The translations under genes and the position numbers were made by a program. The notes below the pieces were generated by a model. It saw only the letters and a list, made by a program, of their open reading frames with translations, made no database searches and had not been told where the DNA came from. Shown here piece after piece: positions 16,508-25,456 of a stretch of 53,583 nucleotides of DNA. Position 1 is the first letter of the stretch; each line of letters opens with the position of its first letter. Origin of the DNA: an uncultured Marvinbryantia sp. (GTDB lineage: Bacteria; Bacillota; Clostridia; Lachnospirales; Lachnospiraceae); NCBI GenBank assembly GCA_937915375.1, contig CALDMO010000037.1, positions 1 to 53,583 on the forward strand. Reading direction: 5' to 3'.

Positions 16508-16538
16508 CTGCATGCCAGTTTATCCCCCATCTTTCTTA

Positions 16539-17078
16539 TTACTGATTCTGACAGCCGGCACAGCCCGCGCAGCCGCCTCCGCCTGCGTAATCTATATCCG
16601 AAACAATCAATGGCATCAACAGGCAGACCGCCTGTGCGGAAATTCCTTCGCCTCTGCCCGTAAAACCAAGTCCTTCTTCCGTCGTCGCTTTAATATTGAC
16701 CTGATCCTCTTCCAGACCGAGCGCCTTTGCCACATTTGCTTTCATCTGCGGCATATACGGCAATAACTTCGGACGCTGCGCAATAATCGTCGCATCAATG
16801 TTTTCTATTATATAATTGTGCTTTTCCAAAAGATCCGCCACATGCTCCAAAAGCACAATACTGGAAATCCCCTCATATGCCGGATCCGTATCCGGAAAAT
16901 GCTTTCCGATATCTCCCAAAGCCGCAGCTCCCAAAAGCGCATCCATAATCGCATGCACCACGACATCCGCATCTGAATGTCCCAAAAGTCCTTTCTCATA
17001 CGGTATCTCTACACCGCCCAAAATCAGTTTTCTGTTTTCTGTCAAACGGTGCACATCATATCCCATTCCTATTCGCAT
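16539..17078 (-). CDS. ispF: 2-C-methyl-D-erythritol 2,4-cyclodiphosphate synthase with Cys-rich tail
   Basis: This is an MEP-pathway enzyme that cyclises CDP-methylerythritol phosphate on the way to isoprenoids. The metal ligands are in GYDVH (Asp8, His10) and HSDADV; further family blocks are DIGKHFPDTDP, and KATTEEGLGFTGRGEGI near the C-terminus. The core is standard (about 158 aa), but the 179-aa protein ends in an extra tail with GGGGCAGCAGC, three cysteines in Cys-Ala-Gly repeats. The tail could bind metal or a cluster (inference). The start at 17078 has AAGGAGAG upstream; a 42-residue extension to an earlier ATG lacks a ribosome site. Confidence 0.94.
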   Translation of the reverse strand: MRIGMGYDVHRLTENRKLILGGVEIPYEKGLLGHSDADVVVHAIMDALLGAAALGDIGKHFPDTDPAYEGISSIVLLEHVADLLEKHNYIIENIDATIIAQRPKLLPYMPQMKANVAKALGLEEDQVNIKATTEEGLGFTGRGEGISAQAVCLLMPLIVSDIDYAGGGGCAGCAGCQNQ

Positions 17079-17227
17079 GCTTTCTCTCCTTATTTCCATA
17101 TTTAATAATATCTTATCCCCCAAACGAGGGTGCTGCATGCCGTCGATACCCATTCCGCACACAACTGCTGTTATGATGATAACAGGAAATGCAATTACAC
17201 GCAAGAACTAAGAATTTTCTTTGAAAT

Positions 17228-17260
17228 AAAAAAGCACTGCAAGGATATTCCCTGCAATGC
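17228..17260 (-). terminator. Intrinsic terminator after the lipoprotein gene
   Basis: On the - strand GCATTGCAGGG and CCTTGCAGTGC form an 11-bp stem with one mismatch, followed by TTTTTT, 20 nt after the stop codon. Confidence 0.85.
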
Positions 17261-17279
17261 TCTCCTAAGACGATAACAA

Positions 17280-17546
17280 TTATTCAGCTGCTGCTTCTGT
17301 TGTAGCTGCCTCTGTTGTTTCTTCTTCAGCTGCCTCTGTTGTAGCTGCTTCTGTTGTTTCTTCTTCAGCTGCTTCTGTTTCAACTGCTGCTTCTGTTGTA
17401 GCTGCTTCTGTCTCAGCTGCTGCTTCTGTTGTAGCTGCTTCTGTTGTAGCCGGAGCTTCTGTCTCCTTCGGTTTGCTTCCACATCCAACTGCCATAATAC
17501 CACATGCTGCAACTACTGCTGCTAATGCTAACATTCTCTTTTTCAT
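17280..17546 (-). CDS. Small lipoprotein with Thr-Glu-Ala repeats
   Basis: This 88-aa protein has a lipoprotein signal peptide (MKKRMLALAAVVAACGIMA) with lipobox AVGC, so Cys22 would be lipidated and the protein anchored outside the membrane. The rest is almost entirely a low-complexity repeat of TEAATTEAA and EEETTEAA units, acidic and Ala/Thr-rich. Such tails are often spacers, but here there is no second domain. AGGAGG lies 7 nt before the ATG; a promoter and a terminator make it monocistronic. Function unknown. Confidence 0.75.
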   Translation of the reverse strand: MKKRMLALAAVVAACGIMAVGCGSKPKETEAPATTEAATTEAAAETEAATTEAAVETEAAEEETTEAATTEAAEEETTEAATTEAAAE

Positions 17547-17610
17547 TTTGAATTCCTCCTAAAATATACCTGCAGATATCTTCTGCTATTCTTTTATGTA
17601 TTCGTTGCTT

Positions 17611-17638
17611 ATTCTAGCATACTTTAAGAAAAATACAA
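17611..17638 (-). promoter_or_regulatory. Candidate promoter of the lipoprotein gene
   Basis: TTGTAT (17638-17633), 16-nt spacer, TAGAAT (17616-17611) on the - strand, about 65 nt upstream of the start codon. Confidence 0.55.
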
Positions 17639-17765
17639 TACTAATTATCATAAGATTTCATGAATTTTTTGTGAAAACCCGCCTTTTTTCTTTACCATTC
17701 TTTTACATTTCTGTATTTTCAGCAGTTTTCGACACCTGTCAACAATTGTACTTACAGAATCGGAT

Positions 17766-18728
17766 TTACTTCTCCGACTCTGCCGCAGTCATTTCTGCCT
17801 CCAGACTATTTAAATATTCTTCTGCGTAATAAGCGGCAACTGCTCCGTCTGAAGCCGCCGTCACAATCTGCCTGAGTGCTTTCGTACGCAGATCACCGGC
17901 TGCAAACACTCCCGGAAGATTCGTTCTGGTCGTTTCATCCGCGATTACATATCCTCCCTCATCCAATTCAAGCTGCCCTTTTACAAGTTCGGTTGCAGGT
18001 TTTCTGCCGATGCTGACAAACACGCCATCACAGGCGATTTCTGTTTCTTCACCCGTCTGTACATTCTTTACTTTAATTCCGGTCAGACCGTCTTCCCGAA
18101 GCAGTTCTGTCACAGTACTGTTCCAGACAAATTCCACATTTGAAGCTTTTTTCAGCGGTTCATGGTATACCTTTGTCGCACGCAGCTTATCTCTCCTGTG
18201 TACTAAAATTACTTTCTCACAAACACGGGAAAGAAGCACCGCATCTTCCGCCGCGGTATTTCCTCCGCCAACTACCACAACCGTTTTTCCTCTGTAAAAC
18301 ATTCCGTCGCAGGCCGCACAGTAATGTACGCCGCGCCCAATCAGTTCATTTTCTCCGGCAATACCGAGTTCACGCGGAGCCGCTCCGGTAGAAAGAATCA
18401 CACTTCTTCCGTAATATTCTCCCTCCGACGTGCGCACAGTTTTTATTTCTGTTTCCAATTCCAGCGCCTGTACTTCTGTCATTTCCGTACGCGCACCAAA
18501 CCGCTCCGCACCGGCACGCATCTTCTCTCCCAGAGAATATCCGTCGATTCCCTCGTCAAAACCAGGGTAGTTGTCAATCTCTGCGGTCAGCGCCATCTGT
18601 CCTCCGGCAGCCATTTTTTCAAGCAGTAAAGTATCCAGTCCTGCTCTTGTGCTGTAAAGCGCAGCCGTATATCCGCCCGGACCGCCGCCGATAATAATCA
18701 CATCATAAATATGTTTTTTGTTTGTCAT
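17766..18728 (-). CDS. trxB: Thioredoxin-disulfide reductase
   Basis: This 320-aa flavoprotein reduces thioredoxin with NADPH. The FAD-binding Rossmann motif is IIIGGGPGGYTAALY; the redox-active disulfide is CAAC at residues 137-140; the NADPH motif is VVVVGGGNTAAEDAV; the C-terminal FAD motif is GVFAAGD. Length matches low-Mr TrxB. The start at 18728 has AAGGAGAG upstream. The gene stands alone, with no thioredoxin gene beside it. Confidence 0.94.
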   Translation of the reverse strand: MTNKKHIYDVIIIGGGPGGYTAALYSTRAGLDTLLLEKMAAGGQMALTAEIDNYPGFDEGIDGYSLGEKMRAGAERFGARTEMTEVQALELETEIKTVRTSEGEYYGRSVILSTGAAPRELGIAGENELIGRGVHYCAACDGMFYRGKTVVVVGGGNTAAEDAVLLSRVCEKVILVHRRDKLRATKVYHEPLKKASNVEFVWNSTVTELLREDGLTGIKVKNVQTGEETEIACDGVFVSIGRKPATELVKGQLELDEGGYVIADETTRTNLPGVFAAGDLRTKALRQIVTAASDGAVAAYYAEEYLNSLEAEMTAAESEK

Positions 18729-18955
18729 GATCCTCTCTCCTTTTAAAGTCATTCGTTTTCCGAACCTATTCTATTTTACAGTATCTTTTTTAGTATTTCT
18801 CTGTTTCTGAATTGTATGCTGTACTCTATTTCAGATGATACCATCTTACTCCTAAAAGTTCTGTGAGTTAATCACCAAAAAATTTCTATCAAATAAAAAC
18901 ATACTTGTTCTTCTCTTGATGTCAATCCAGCTGCCGATGAAACAATCTATCCTTT

Positions 18956-20248
18956 TTAAATGCCAATCTTCTGCAGCGATGTCACGCACTCTAAATGTTC
19001 CGTAAACCCAAACATATCTACCGGCTGCATTCTTTGCACCTGATAGCCATATTTTGTCAGATATTTCAAATCCCTCGTCAATGTCTCCGGATTACAGGAG
19101 ATATACACAATCCGTTTCGGTGACAGTTTTACCACAGAAGACAAAAATTTCTCATCGCTCCCTGCTCTGGGCGGATCCATGAAAACAACGTCCATTCCGA
19201 CTTGCTGTTCTGCCAGAGAAACCATAAATGCCCCGGCGTCCGCCTGATAAAACTGCGCATTGGAAATTGAGTTTAACTTTGCGTTAACACGAGCATCACG
19301 CACCGCATCACCGTTTACTTCCACGCCAATCACTTCTTTTGCCGCACCAGCCGCGATCAAACCGATCGTCCCGATCCCGCAATAGGCATCGAGCACACGT
19401 TCTTTTCCGGTAAGTCCTGCATATTCTATCGCTTTTCCATAAAGGATTTCAGTCTGTACCGGATTAACCTGATAAAAGGATTTTGCGGAAATGCGGAACG
19501 TACAGCCGCACAGCGTATCTTCAATATAACCTTTGCCGTACAGTACCTTTTCTTTCTCACCAAGTACCATACTAGTACGTTTATCATTCATATTCAGTAC
19601 AATCGTTGTAATTTCCGGATGAAGCTTTCGAAGCGCCGCCACAAAATTATTTTTTGACGGCAGAATCGGACCGGAAAGAACTAGCACCACCATGATTTCT
19701 TTGCTGGCAAAACCTCTGCGCACCAGTACATGACGAAACAGGCCGTAACCGGTATCCTCATCATACGTCTTAATTTTGAACGACTTCAAAAGTTCACGGA
19801 TGCTGCGGATAATAGCCGTACACTTTTCATCCTCGATCAGACATTCCTCCACCGGCACGATTTTATGGGTATTCGCCTGATAAGTACCGGAAACAATCCC
19901 TTTTCCTCGTTCATACCCAAAAACAGCATGCACCTTATTGCGATAATGATACGGATTTTTCATCCCGATAATCGGCTCTACTTTTCCAAACGGCTTTAAC
20001 AGCTTCTCTGCCTGCCTTTGTTTTTCCCGAAGCTGTTTTTCATAAGGTACGCCCTGATACTGACATCCACCGCATTTCTTCGCGATCGCGCAAGACGGCA
20101 TCTCGTTATTTTTCGCCGTCGCCTTTCGATCCTGTTCCGTTTTCTGCGTATTATCCGATTTTATATTCATTTTCGGAGATTTGCTCTGCTTCAAATCTAT
20201 TCTCTTTTTTTCAGATATTTTTTTCTTTTTAACTGTCACTTTCTGCAT
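18956..20248 (-). CDS. rlmD: 23S rRNA (uracil-C5)-methyltransferase, RlmD/RumA type
   Basis: This 430-aa SAM-dependent RNA uracil-C5 methyltransferase has an iron-sulfur cluster motif CAIAKKCGGCQYQ plus a further Cys (EECLIED) and the catalytic core VLDAYCGIGTIGL and DPPRAG. The nucleophile is in ISCNPETLTRDL. A basic N-terminal extension (KKKKISEKKR) of about 55 residues replaces the TRAM domain normally found there, and may bind RNA. The start at 20248 follows GGGAGAG; an upstream ATG at 20323 overlaps nth and is less likely. It is last in an operon with nth and two small genes. Confidence 0.9.
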   Translation of the reverse strand: MQKVTVKKKKISEKKRIDLKQSKSPKMNIKSDNTQKTEQDRKATAKNNEMPSCAIAKKCGGCQYQGVPYEKQLREKQRQAEKLLKPFGKVEPIIGMKNPYHYRNKVHAVFGYERGKGIVSGTYQANTHKIVPVEECLIEDEKCTAIIRSIRELLKSFKIKTYDEDTGYGLFRHVLVRRGFASKEIMVVLVLSGPILPSKNNFVAALRKLHPEITTIVLNMNDKRTSMVLGEKEKVLYGKGYIEDTLCGCTFRISAKSFYQVNPVQTEILYGKAIEYAGLTGKERVLDAYCGIGTIGLIAAGAAKEVIGVEVNGDAVRDARVNAKLNSISNAQFYQADAGAFMVSLAEQQVGMDVVFMDPPRAGSDEKFLSSVVKLSPKRIVYISCNPETLTRDLKYLTKYGYQVQRMQPVDMFGFTEHLECVTSLQKIGI

Positions 20249-20277
20249 AACGCTCTCCCGGTCTTTTTTCCATTTTC

Positions 20278-20910
20278 TCAAATTTTCTTCGCACAGATAT
20301 CCTGCAGACAGCATCTGTCGCAATGAGGCGCGGTGCGCGCTGTACAGATATCCCTTCCGTGGATCACCAGGCGGTGGCAGAAGTCACTGCCCTCTTCCGG
20401 CGGAATAATCTTCCAGAGCGCCATCTCCACTTTTTTCGGTTCTTTGATCCCATCTACCAGTCCCATTCGATTTGTCAGACGAATGCAATGCGTATCCGTC
20501 ACGATCGCCGGTTTTCCGAATACATCTCCCATGATCAGATTCGCGCTCTTGCGTCCGACACCCGGGAGATCCAGAAGCTTATCAAAATCATCCGGTACCT
20601 TACCGTCGTATTCATCGTTTAACTTTTTCATACAGGCACTGATATCACGCGCCTTGCTGTGTCCTAAACCGCACGGTTTTACAATACGCTCGATATCCTC
20701 CACCTCCGCCTCTGCCAGCGCTTTCACACTTGGATATTTCTCAAACAGTCCTTCCACAACCACATTTACACGCGCATCTGTACACTGTGCTGCCAGACGC
20801 ACACTCACCAACAGCTTCCATGCCTGATCGTAATCCAGCGTACATGCCGCGTCCGGGTATTCCTTTTTTAAACGCTCAATAATTTCCAGCGCCAATTCTT
20901 CTTTTTTCAT
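20278..20910 (-). CDS. nth: Endonuclease III (DNA glycosylase/AP lyase)
   Basis: This 210-aa base-excision repair enzyme removes oxidised pyrimidines and cuts at the abasic site. The helix-hairpin-helix motif is LPGVGRKSANLIMGD with the catalytic Lys; the catalytic Asp is in VTDTHCIRL. The C-terminal [4Fe-4S] cysteines have spacing C-x7-C-x2-C-x5-C (CTARTAPHCDRCCLQDIC), one residue longer in the first gap than in E. coli. GAGGATAC precedes the ATG. It is flanked in the operon by a small unknown gene upstream and rlmD downstream. Confidence 0.94.
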   Translation of the reverse strand: MKKEELALEIIERLKKEYPDAACTLDYDQAWKLLVSVRLAAQCTDARVNVVVEGLFEKYPSVKALAEAEVEDIERIVKPCGLGHSKARDISACMKKLNDEYDGKVPDDFDKLLDLPGVGRKSANLIMGDVFGKPAIVTDTHCIRLTNRMGLVDGIKEPKKVEMALWKIIPPEEGSDFCHRLVIHGRDICTARTAPHCDRCCLQDICAKKI

Positions 20911-20920
20911 CTGTATCCTC

Positions 20921-21136
20921 CTAATACTCCTTTGTCAGCTGCGAAACACTGTACATCTCCTGAAATGCCCGCAGATCAGCATCATTTTTGATGCACATTA
21001 CTTCTTCAAACTTTCCCGTTTCTAAATCTTTAAAACCTGCCACCTGCTCGCCGTTGCAGATACTGCATTTCAAAATCGGCAGCTGTTTTGCCGGATCATA
21101 GGTCTGTGCCTGTATTTTCTTCTTTTTTCCAAACAT
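20921..21136 (-). CDS. Small conserved hypothetical protein
   Basis: This 71-aa protein starts MFGKKKK and contains one CSIC knuckle and a lone later Cys (MCIKND). It resembles short clostridial proteins that databases often label aspartate dehydrogenase without real support. No catalytic motif is visible. A GGAAGTGGAG ribosome site lies upstream. It ends 10 nt before nth, so it belongs to the nth-rlmD operon. Confidence 0.7.
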   Translation of the reverse strand: MFGKKKKIQAQTYDPAKQLPILKCSICNGEQVAGFKDLETGKFEEVMCIKNDADLRAFQEMYSVSQLTKEY

Positions 21137-21188
21137 CGTATCTCCACTTCCTCACAAGAGTCTTACCCTTCTGATCATTTCCGTTTTC

Positions 21189-21374
21189 TTACATCTGCTT
21201 GCGCACAACGGCATACTCATCACCCAGCCGGTAATATGGACAGCTGTAATGACTGTCCGACAAAAAGCGCACCAGTTCGTCCTCATCCAAATCCATATCG
21301 CAGATATAGCACTCATAATCCTCATCGTAACTGTAATATGCGCAGCTCTCACAGCTGCCCTGCTGTTTCTTCAT
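21189..21374 (-). CDS. Small Cys-rich protein, DUF6472-like
   Basis: This 61-aa protein matches a small clostridial family (DUF6472 as I recall it). CESCAYYSYDEDYECYICDM is followed by DEDELVRFLS and then SCPYYRLGDEY. Four to five cysteines in CxxC-type pairs suggest zinc binding. The start at 21374 has GGAGGAG 3 nt upstream; the ATG at 21386 precedes it. It is first in the nth operon and divergent from an ABC-F gene. Function unknown. Confidence 0.72.
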   Translation of the reverse strand: MKKQQGSCESCAYYSYDEDYECYICDMDLDEDELVRFLSDSHYSCPYYRLGDEYAVVRKQM

Positions 21375-21461
21375 TTTCTCCTCCATTTTTCTGCAAAAAA
21401 CGTTGCAAAAGCTCTTCTAAATATATTAATATATCCCTGTAGAAATGAAAAGGAGTTTTTT

Positions 21462-23012
21462 ATGATACTGAATGTAAAGAATTTAAGCCACGGTTTCGGA
21501 GACCGTGCTATTTTTGACAATGTTTCCTTCCGTCTTTTAAAAGGCGAACATATCGGTCTGATCGGTGCGAACGGCGAAGGAAAATCCACGTTTATGAATA
21601 TCATCACCGGAAAGCTGATGCCGGACGAGGGTACTGTAGAATGGGCAAAAAACGTGCGTGTCGGCTATCTTGACCAGCACGCGGTCTTAGAAAAAGGTAT
21701 GACGATCCGCGATGTATTAAAATCCGCGTTTTCCTTCCTGTTTGAAATGGAAGAAACCATGAATAAGATGTTTGACCAGATGGCGGATGCCTCTCCGGAA
21801 GAAATGGATCGGCTGCTTACGGAAACCGGCACCTATCAGGAACTTTTAGAACAGCACGACTTCTATATGATCGATGCCAAAGTTGAAGAGATTGCCAAAG
21901 CGCTCGGACTGATAGAAATCGGTCTTGACCGCGATGTCACCGAACTCTCCGGCGGCCAGCGCACCAAGGTTCTGATGGCAAAACTGCTGCTGGAAAAACC
22001 GGATATTTTGCTGCTCGACGAACCGACAAACTATCTGGATGAGCAGCATATCGAATGGCTGAAACGTTACCTGAACGAATATGAAAATGCCTTTATCCTG
22101 ATCTCGCACGACATTCCGTTTCTGAACAGCGTCATCAACCTGATCTATCATATGGAAAATCAATCGCTTGACCGGTATCCGGGCGATTACGACAAGTTCC
22201 AGGAAGTCTACGCTATGAAAAAAGCTCAGCTGGAAGCAGCCTACAACCGGCAGCAACAAGAAATTTCTGATCTGAAGGATTTTGTGGCACGCAATAAAGC
22301 CCGTGTGTCTACACGAAATATGGCAATGGCGCGCCAGAAAAAACTGGACAAAATGGATGTGATCGAGCTTGCCAAAGAAAAACCGAAACCCGAATTCCAT
22401 TTTCTGGATGCCCGTGCTTCTGGAAAAGTGATTTTTGAAACAGACGATCTTGTGATCGGCTATGATGAACCGCTGACAAAGCCCTTAAATATCCGCATGG
22501 AGCGCGGCGAGCGTATCGCCCTGACCGGAGCAAATGGTATCGGAAAAACGACACTTTTAAAAAGTATCCTCGGTCTCATCAAACCGTTTTCCGGAAAAGT
22601 TCAGCTTGGTGATTATCAGGAAATCGGCTACTTTGAACAGGAAAGCGCACCGGACAATGCTACCACCTGCATCGAAGAAATCTGGCAGGAATTTCCGGCA
22701 TACACCCAGTATCAGGTGCGCTCTGCTCTGGCCAAATGCGGTCTGACCACAAAACACATCGAAAGTCAGGTGCGTGTCTTAAGCGGCGGCGAGCAGGCAA
22801 AGGTGCGTCTGTGCAAGATCATCAACCGTCCGACGAATATCCTGCTTTTAGACGAGCCGACAAACCATCTGGATGTCGATGCGAAAGCGGAGCTCAAACG
22901 CGCCCTCAAAGAATACAAGGGCAGCATCCTTTTGATCTGTCATGAGCCGGAATTTTACCGTGATGTCGTAAATAAAGTCTGGGACTGTCAGGAATGGTCC
23001 ACAAAAATCTAA
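21462..23012 (+). CDS. ABC-F family ATP-binding protein
   Basis: This 516-aa cytosolic protein has two tandem ABC domains and no membrane region. Walker A motifs are GANGEGKST and GANGIGKTT; signature motifs are LSGGQRTKV and LSGGEQAKV; Walker B/D-loops are LLLDEPTNYLD and LLLDEPTNHLD. A charged linker (about residues 235-310) joins them, as in Uup/YbiT/EttA-like translation factors that act at the ribosomal E site. AGGAG lies 6 nt before the ATG at 21462. An upstream extension of the frame is not translated. Which branch, housekeeping or antibiotic resistance, is uncertain; it looks YbiT-like. Confidence 0.92.
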   Translation: MILNVKNLSHGFGDRAIFDNVSFRLLKGEHIGLIGANGEGKSTFMNIITGKLMPDEGTVEWAKNVRVGYLDQHAVLEKGMTIRDVLKSAFSFLFEMEETMNKMFDQMADASPEEMDRLLTETGTYQELLEQHDFYMIDAKVEEIAKALGLIEIGLDRDVTELSGGQRTKVLMAKLLLEKPDILLLDEPTNYLDEQHIEWLKRYLNEYENAFILISHDIPFLNSVINLIYHMENQSLDRYPGDYDKFQEVYAMKKAQLEAAYNRQQQEISDLKDFVARNKARVSTRNMAMARQKKLDKMDVIELAKEKPKPEFHFLDARASGKVIFETDDLVIGYDEPLTKPLNIRMERGERIALTGANGIGKTTLLKSILGLIKPFSGKVQLGDYQEIGYFEQESAPDNATTCIEEIWQEFPAYTQYQVRSALAKCGLTTKHIESQVRVLSGGEQAKVRLCKIINRPTNILLLDEPTNHLDVDAKAELKRALKEYKGSILLICHEPEFYRDVVNKVWDCQEWSTKI

Positions 23013-23027
23013 TTTTTTTCCATACAG

Positions 23028-23072
23028 AAAACAGCAGCCTCTCTTTTACTATAAGAGAATGCTGCTGTTTTT
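23028..23072. terminator. Bidirectional terminator
   Basis: AAACAGCAGC/GCTGCTGTTT with an inner CTCTT/AAGAG stem lies between convergent genes, with T-runs on both sides. Confidence 0.85.
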
Positions 23073-23074
23073 AT

Positions 23075-24529
23075 CTATTCCGGCAAATGCAGATCCGCCA
23101 TGCGGATCCCAAGCAGACTGTTCCTTTGACAGACCTGTATTTCCTGTCCTACCCTCTCCAGTAAAAACAACCGTTCCGGCACATCAAATTCCATTTCTGT
23201 ACCGTCCTCCAGACGCACGGTCAGAAAATAATCCGTTGAATCCTCATCATCCTGTTTTATTTCCCGTTCAACTACCTCTGCCGGATAATGAACCGCCGGA
23301 CTGCACAGCGACAGATTCAGGCCATATGCCATTGGATATCCCATGCCAAGACAGAAAAATATCATCATAAATATGCCCTCACCGCGCAGCCGTTTCGGTG
23401 TCCGCCAGAAAAGCATTCCCCATACACCGATACCGATGACTGCCCACAGCCCCATCAAACGCCATTCGTCAACAACCTGCAGTACTACTTCACTGAATAC
23501 ATCTATATACAAGTTCATCAATAACACCATTGGAAGTAAAAGCAACCAGACAGACGCATGCACATGCATGGCTTTCCACTCTTCTGCGGCTTTTTTTGGT
23601 TTTCCGTTCAGAGAGATAACCGGCGCAAAAAACAAATAACAAATGAAAAACGGAAGTGCTGAGCTCGCAGTCAGATAAATCATCGACCGATATTTTATCA
23701 CCTCCATCAAATACAGACCTACCGGCACAAGCGCGCTTAATACAAACCAGATGACCGTGCCTGTCACGGCAATTCGGATTTCTCTGATATGATCATGCAG
23801 TTCCGTACGATCCGCTTCCTTCCATTCCGTAGTTTCTGCAGTCCCTTCCTCTTTTTCTTCCTGAAGCTTCAAACGTTCCAGCGCTTCTGAAATCTTAATA
23901 GTAATCTCTCTTTTTTCCAGCCATTCCCCAAGTTCCTCCATGCCCAGCATATTATTTTCCACGGATACCAGTGTTTTTCCATCCGCATTTTTCAATCGGA
24001 CAGAACCGTTCGCGCCAATCTGCACATGCGAAACCTGCGTCTGCATAAAATTTTTCTGCCGCCCCCAGCTGGTATAATAAGTCATCGTTCCATCCGAAAA
24101 TAAAAACAGACAGCGGTTGCGTACGGCCAGAAATGCCCATATACCGCACAGCAAAAATGCAGCTCCTGCTGCCGCCAAAATCCCTCCGGTCACAAAATCA
24201 GCCGGCGGTACGACAAGCAGCACAATATAACAAAAGACAAGTACTGCTCCTAAAAGCCAGGTAAACACCGCAAGAATCAAAATTCCTTTTCTCTCCTGTA
24301 CGCACGCAATCGGGCGAAGCATCTCCGATATCTCCGCTCTGCGGCAGAATATCAGCGCCGCACCGGCGGCTAAAAGAAGAACTGCACCGGCAGCCGCAAA
24401 TATCACAGCATATTTTTCTGCTTCGCCGGCATAAACTGCGATCATAAGAAACCCAAACAAAGCGCAAAGAATTGTCAACACACCTGCCGCAATTGATGAA
24501 ATCGTACGTATTTTTTGAGCGTTTTTCAT
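23075..24529 (-). CDS. Hypothetical multi-pass membrane protein
   Basis: This 484-aa protein has three to four N-terminal helices, a cytosolic-looking domain (about residues 145-235, including SDGTMTYYTSWG, like a PH-type beta region), a second block of about five helices, and a C-terminal soluble segment (about residues 410-484) with alternating beta strands. No known family is recognised. Its start overlaps the nitroreductase stop as ATGA, with GGAG 8 nt upstream, so it is translationally coupled. An ATG two codons earlier (24535) has the ribosome site too close. Confidence 0.7.
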   Translation of the reverse strand: MKNAQKIRTISSIAAGVLTILCALFGFLMIAVYAGEAEKYAVIFAAAGAVLLLAAGAALIFCRRAEISEMLRPIACVQERKGILILAVFTWLLGAVLVFCYIVLLVVPPADFVTGGILAAAGAAFLLCGIWAFLAVRNRCLFLFSDGTMTYYTSWGRQKNFMQTQVSHVQIGANGSVRLKNADGKTLVSVENNMLGMEELGEWLEKREITIKISEALERLKLQEEKEEGTAETTEWKEADRTELHDHIREIRIAVTGTVIWFVLSALVPVGLYLMEVIKYRSMIYLTASSALPFFICYLFFAPVISLNGKPKKAAEEWKAMHVHASVWLLLLPMVLLMNLYIDVFSEVVLQVVDEWRLMGLWAVIGIGVWGMLFWRTPKRLRGEGIFMMIFFCLGMGYPMAYGLNLSLCSPAVHYPAEVVEREIKQDDEDSTDYFLTVRLEDGTEMEFDVPERLFLLERVGQEIQVCQRNSLLGIRMADLHLPE

Positions 24530-25251
24530 TTCCATAACTCCAAATACTCCTCTACTGAACGTGTCATTTCTCTGGAAAAGTCGGAATTATATTTGCGTTT
24601 ACAAAACGCCTGCGCCCATTCATCAAAGCTCTGATTTTTTGTCTCTTTCTCAAACATTTTCCGCAGAGCCGCACCATCTCTTTGCTGATAAACATTTTCC
24701 TGCACGATGTCCTCCAGACGGCAGCGCTGCGGTTTCGACCGTTCTTTCTGCTGCTGCGTCGGATAACCAAACACCAGCATTGCCGCCGGGAAAACATATT
24801 CCGGCAAATGCAGCAATTCCCGATGAAACTCACACTGCTCCATGATATCTCCGATATAGCAGGATCCTATTCCAAGACTTTCTGCCGCAGTCACCGCGTT
24901 CTGCGCCGCAATCAGGGTGTCAGACACGGCCAGCATCAAATCTCCTACTCCCGGTTTACGCGGCCTGGCTCCGCCCTCCACAAACGCGTCTACCCATTTC
25001 TGATAATCCGCACAAAAAACAAGCACCATCTGCGCTTTTGCAATAAACGGCTGATGATCGCAGCTCTCCGAAAGGCGCTCTTTTAATGCCTGATCCGTAA
25101 TATCCAGGATCGTGTACATCTGCTGATTTCCCGCCGTCGGCGCTTCCATCGCTGCAAGCAGAATCTGTTCTTTATCCTCCTTCGAAATCGTTCGCTCCTC
25201 ATAAACACGCACCGATTTACGGTTTTTTAATGCCCGCAAAATTTCATTCAT
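24526..25251 (-). CDS. Nitroreductase family protein
   Basis: This 241-aa FMN-dependent oxidoreductase is of the nitroreductase fold. RKSVRVYEE near the start and APTAGNQQMY match the FMN-binding blocks; ESLGIGSCYIGDI matches the central flavin-contact region. Members reduce nitro compounds, quinones or flavins with NAD(P)H; the substrate is unknown. GGGAGG precedes the ATG. The gene is first of a two-gene unit with the membrane protein and divergent from the M42 peptidase gene. Confidence 0.88.
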   Translation of the reverse strand: MNEILRALKNRKSVRVYEERTISKEDKEQILLAAMEAPTAGNQQMYTILDITDQALKERLSESCDHQPFIAKAQMVLVFCADYQKWVDAFVEGGARPRKPGVGDLMLAVSDTLIAAQNAVTAAESLGIGSCYIGDIMEQCEFHRELLHLPEYVFPAAMLVFGYPTQQQKERSKPQRCRLEDIVQENVYQQRDGAALRKMFEKETKNQSFDEWAQAFCKRKYNSDFSREMTRSVEEYLELWK

Positions 25252-25374
25252 AAATTTCTTCCTCCCTGACAGATACTGTCAAATCTATTTATATTTTAAA
25301 TTATACACGCCGGCAACCGTAAACACAATCTTTTCATATATCCATAAATATGATATATTGTTAAAAACAGGGAT

Positions 25375-25430
25375 AAAATCATTTCCTGCCGCGCAGCCGC
25401 ATAATTTTTACAGGCAGCTGAAATGATTTT
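25375..25430 (+). promoter_or_regulatory. Long hairpin in the 5' leader of the M42 peptidase gene
   Basis: AAAATCATTTC-CTGCC and GGCAG-CT-GAAATGATTTT form a 16-bp stem with a 2-nt bulge, ending 27 nt before the start codon and followed by TAATATTTTTAAC. It could be an attenuator or an RNA-stabilising leader; no ligand class is recognised. Confidence 0.5.
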
Positions 25431-25456
25431 AATATTTTTAACAAGGAGACTTTAAA

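Noticed and set aside
16440..16538. T-box leader for cysS
   Set aside because: Only 99 bp separate ispF from cysS, and no T-box sequence or specifier stem is visible.
17195..17512. Gln/Lys-rich 105-codon frame on the - strand
   Set aside because: It is the shifted frame of the TEA-repeat lipoprotein gene; the correct frame has the signal peptide and ribosome site.
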